DNA of 15,941 bases from positions 1 to 15,941 of the forward strand of contig JAQEDJ010000051.1 in assembly GCA_027669525.1 (NCBI GenBank), written 5' to 3'. This stretch comes from Coriobacteriaceae bacterium AM48-5 (lineage in GTDB: Bacteria > Actinomycetota > Coriobacteriia > Coriobacteriales > Coriobacteriaceae). Below the pieces are notes generated by a model. The model searched no databases. It saw nothing but the letters and a program-made list of their open reading frames with translations, and was not told the origin of the DNA. Position numbers and translations under genes: made by a program. Positions 15,849 through 15,941 of this stretch are shown piece by piece. The stretch's first letter is position 1. Each line of letters opens with the position of its first letter.

Positions 15849-15937
15849 GGTTAAGTTTGCTGCTCTACAGTCCTGCGCAAGACGGAAAGCACATTAAGTG
15901 CTTTCCTTTGCGTGCGGAACTCGCGACAAACTTAACC
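15849..15937. repeat. Nested inverted repeats upstream of ptsH
   Basis: GGTTAAGTTTG (15849-15859) and CAAACTTAACC (15927-15937) are perfect 11-bp inverted copies 67 bp apart. Inside lies a second palindrome, GGAAAGCAC-ATTAA-GTGCTTTCC (15873-15905 region). The nesting resembles a dispersed palindromic element or a large operator rather than a terminator, as no T run follows on either strand. It reaches almost to the window edge. Confidence 0.65.
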
Positions 15938-15941
15938 CCCG

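Overview
The window looks like chromosome of a high-GC anaerobic gut actinobacterium of the Coriobacteriia, most like Collinsella. I judge this from the protein sequences (HPr, enzyme I, paired 1-phosphofructokinases), the GC-rich codon use and the anaerobic (CbiK/CbiD/CbiF type) cobalamin genes. The genus is inference; no search was run.

Layout. Positions 1-1262 (minus strand) hold the start of an anaerobic cobalamin biosynthesis operon: cbiF followed by a broken 5' part of cbiD that runs off the left edge and carries a 90-bp tandem duplication. Positions 1263-1719 are a divergent control region with a strong plus-strand promoter (TTGACA, 16 bp, TATCAT) and a cobalamin riboswitch. Positions 1720-7260 (plus strand) are a five-gene operon under that riboswitch: an exported CbiK-type chelatase lipoprotein, a small lipoprotein with a NEAT-like domain, a NEAT-like/periplasmic-binding fusion lipoprotein, a FecCD-type permease, and an ABC ATPase with an extra C-terminal domain. 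Together they look like an uptake system for a corrinoid, heme-like tetrapyrrole or metal chelate that carries its own surface chelatase. Positions 7284-7517 are a scrap of an IS3-family transposase marking the junction with housekeeping DNA.

Positions 7518-15941 (all minus strand) are housekeeping genes: a TetR regulator, a flippase-like membrane protein, tRNA-Glu(CUC), the CCA-adding enzyme, two tandem 1-phosphofructokinase paralogues, and the general PTS proteins enzyme I (ptsI) and HPr (ptsH). Well-formed intrinsic terminators follow tRNA-Glu and each fruK, and a terminator-like hairpin lies between ptsH and ptsI. The PTS proteins and the two kinases form a fructose (or related ketose) uptake and phosphorylation block.

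Quality caveat. Eight of the fourteen protein-coding genes are interrupted by single-base indels, almost all one-base losses in short homopolymers, and conserved protein sequence continues in the neighbouring frame each time. This pattern fits consensus errors of a long-read assembly much better than decay. I therefore annotate these as single genes with frameshifts and give the shift positions.
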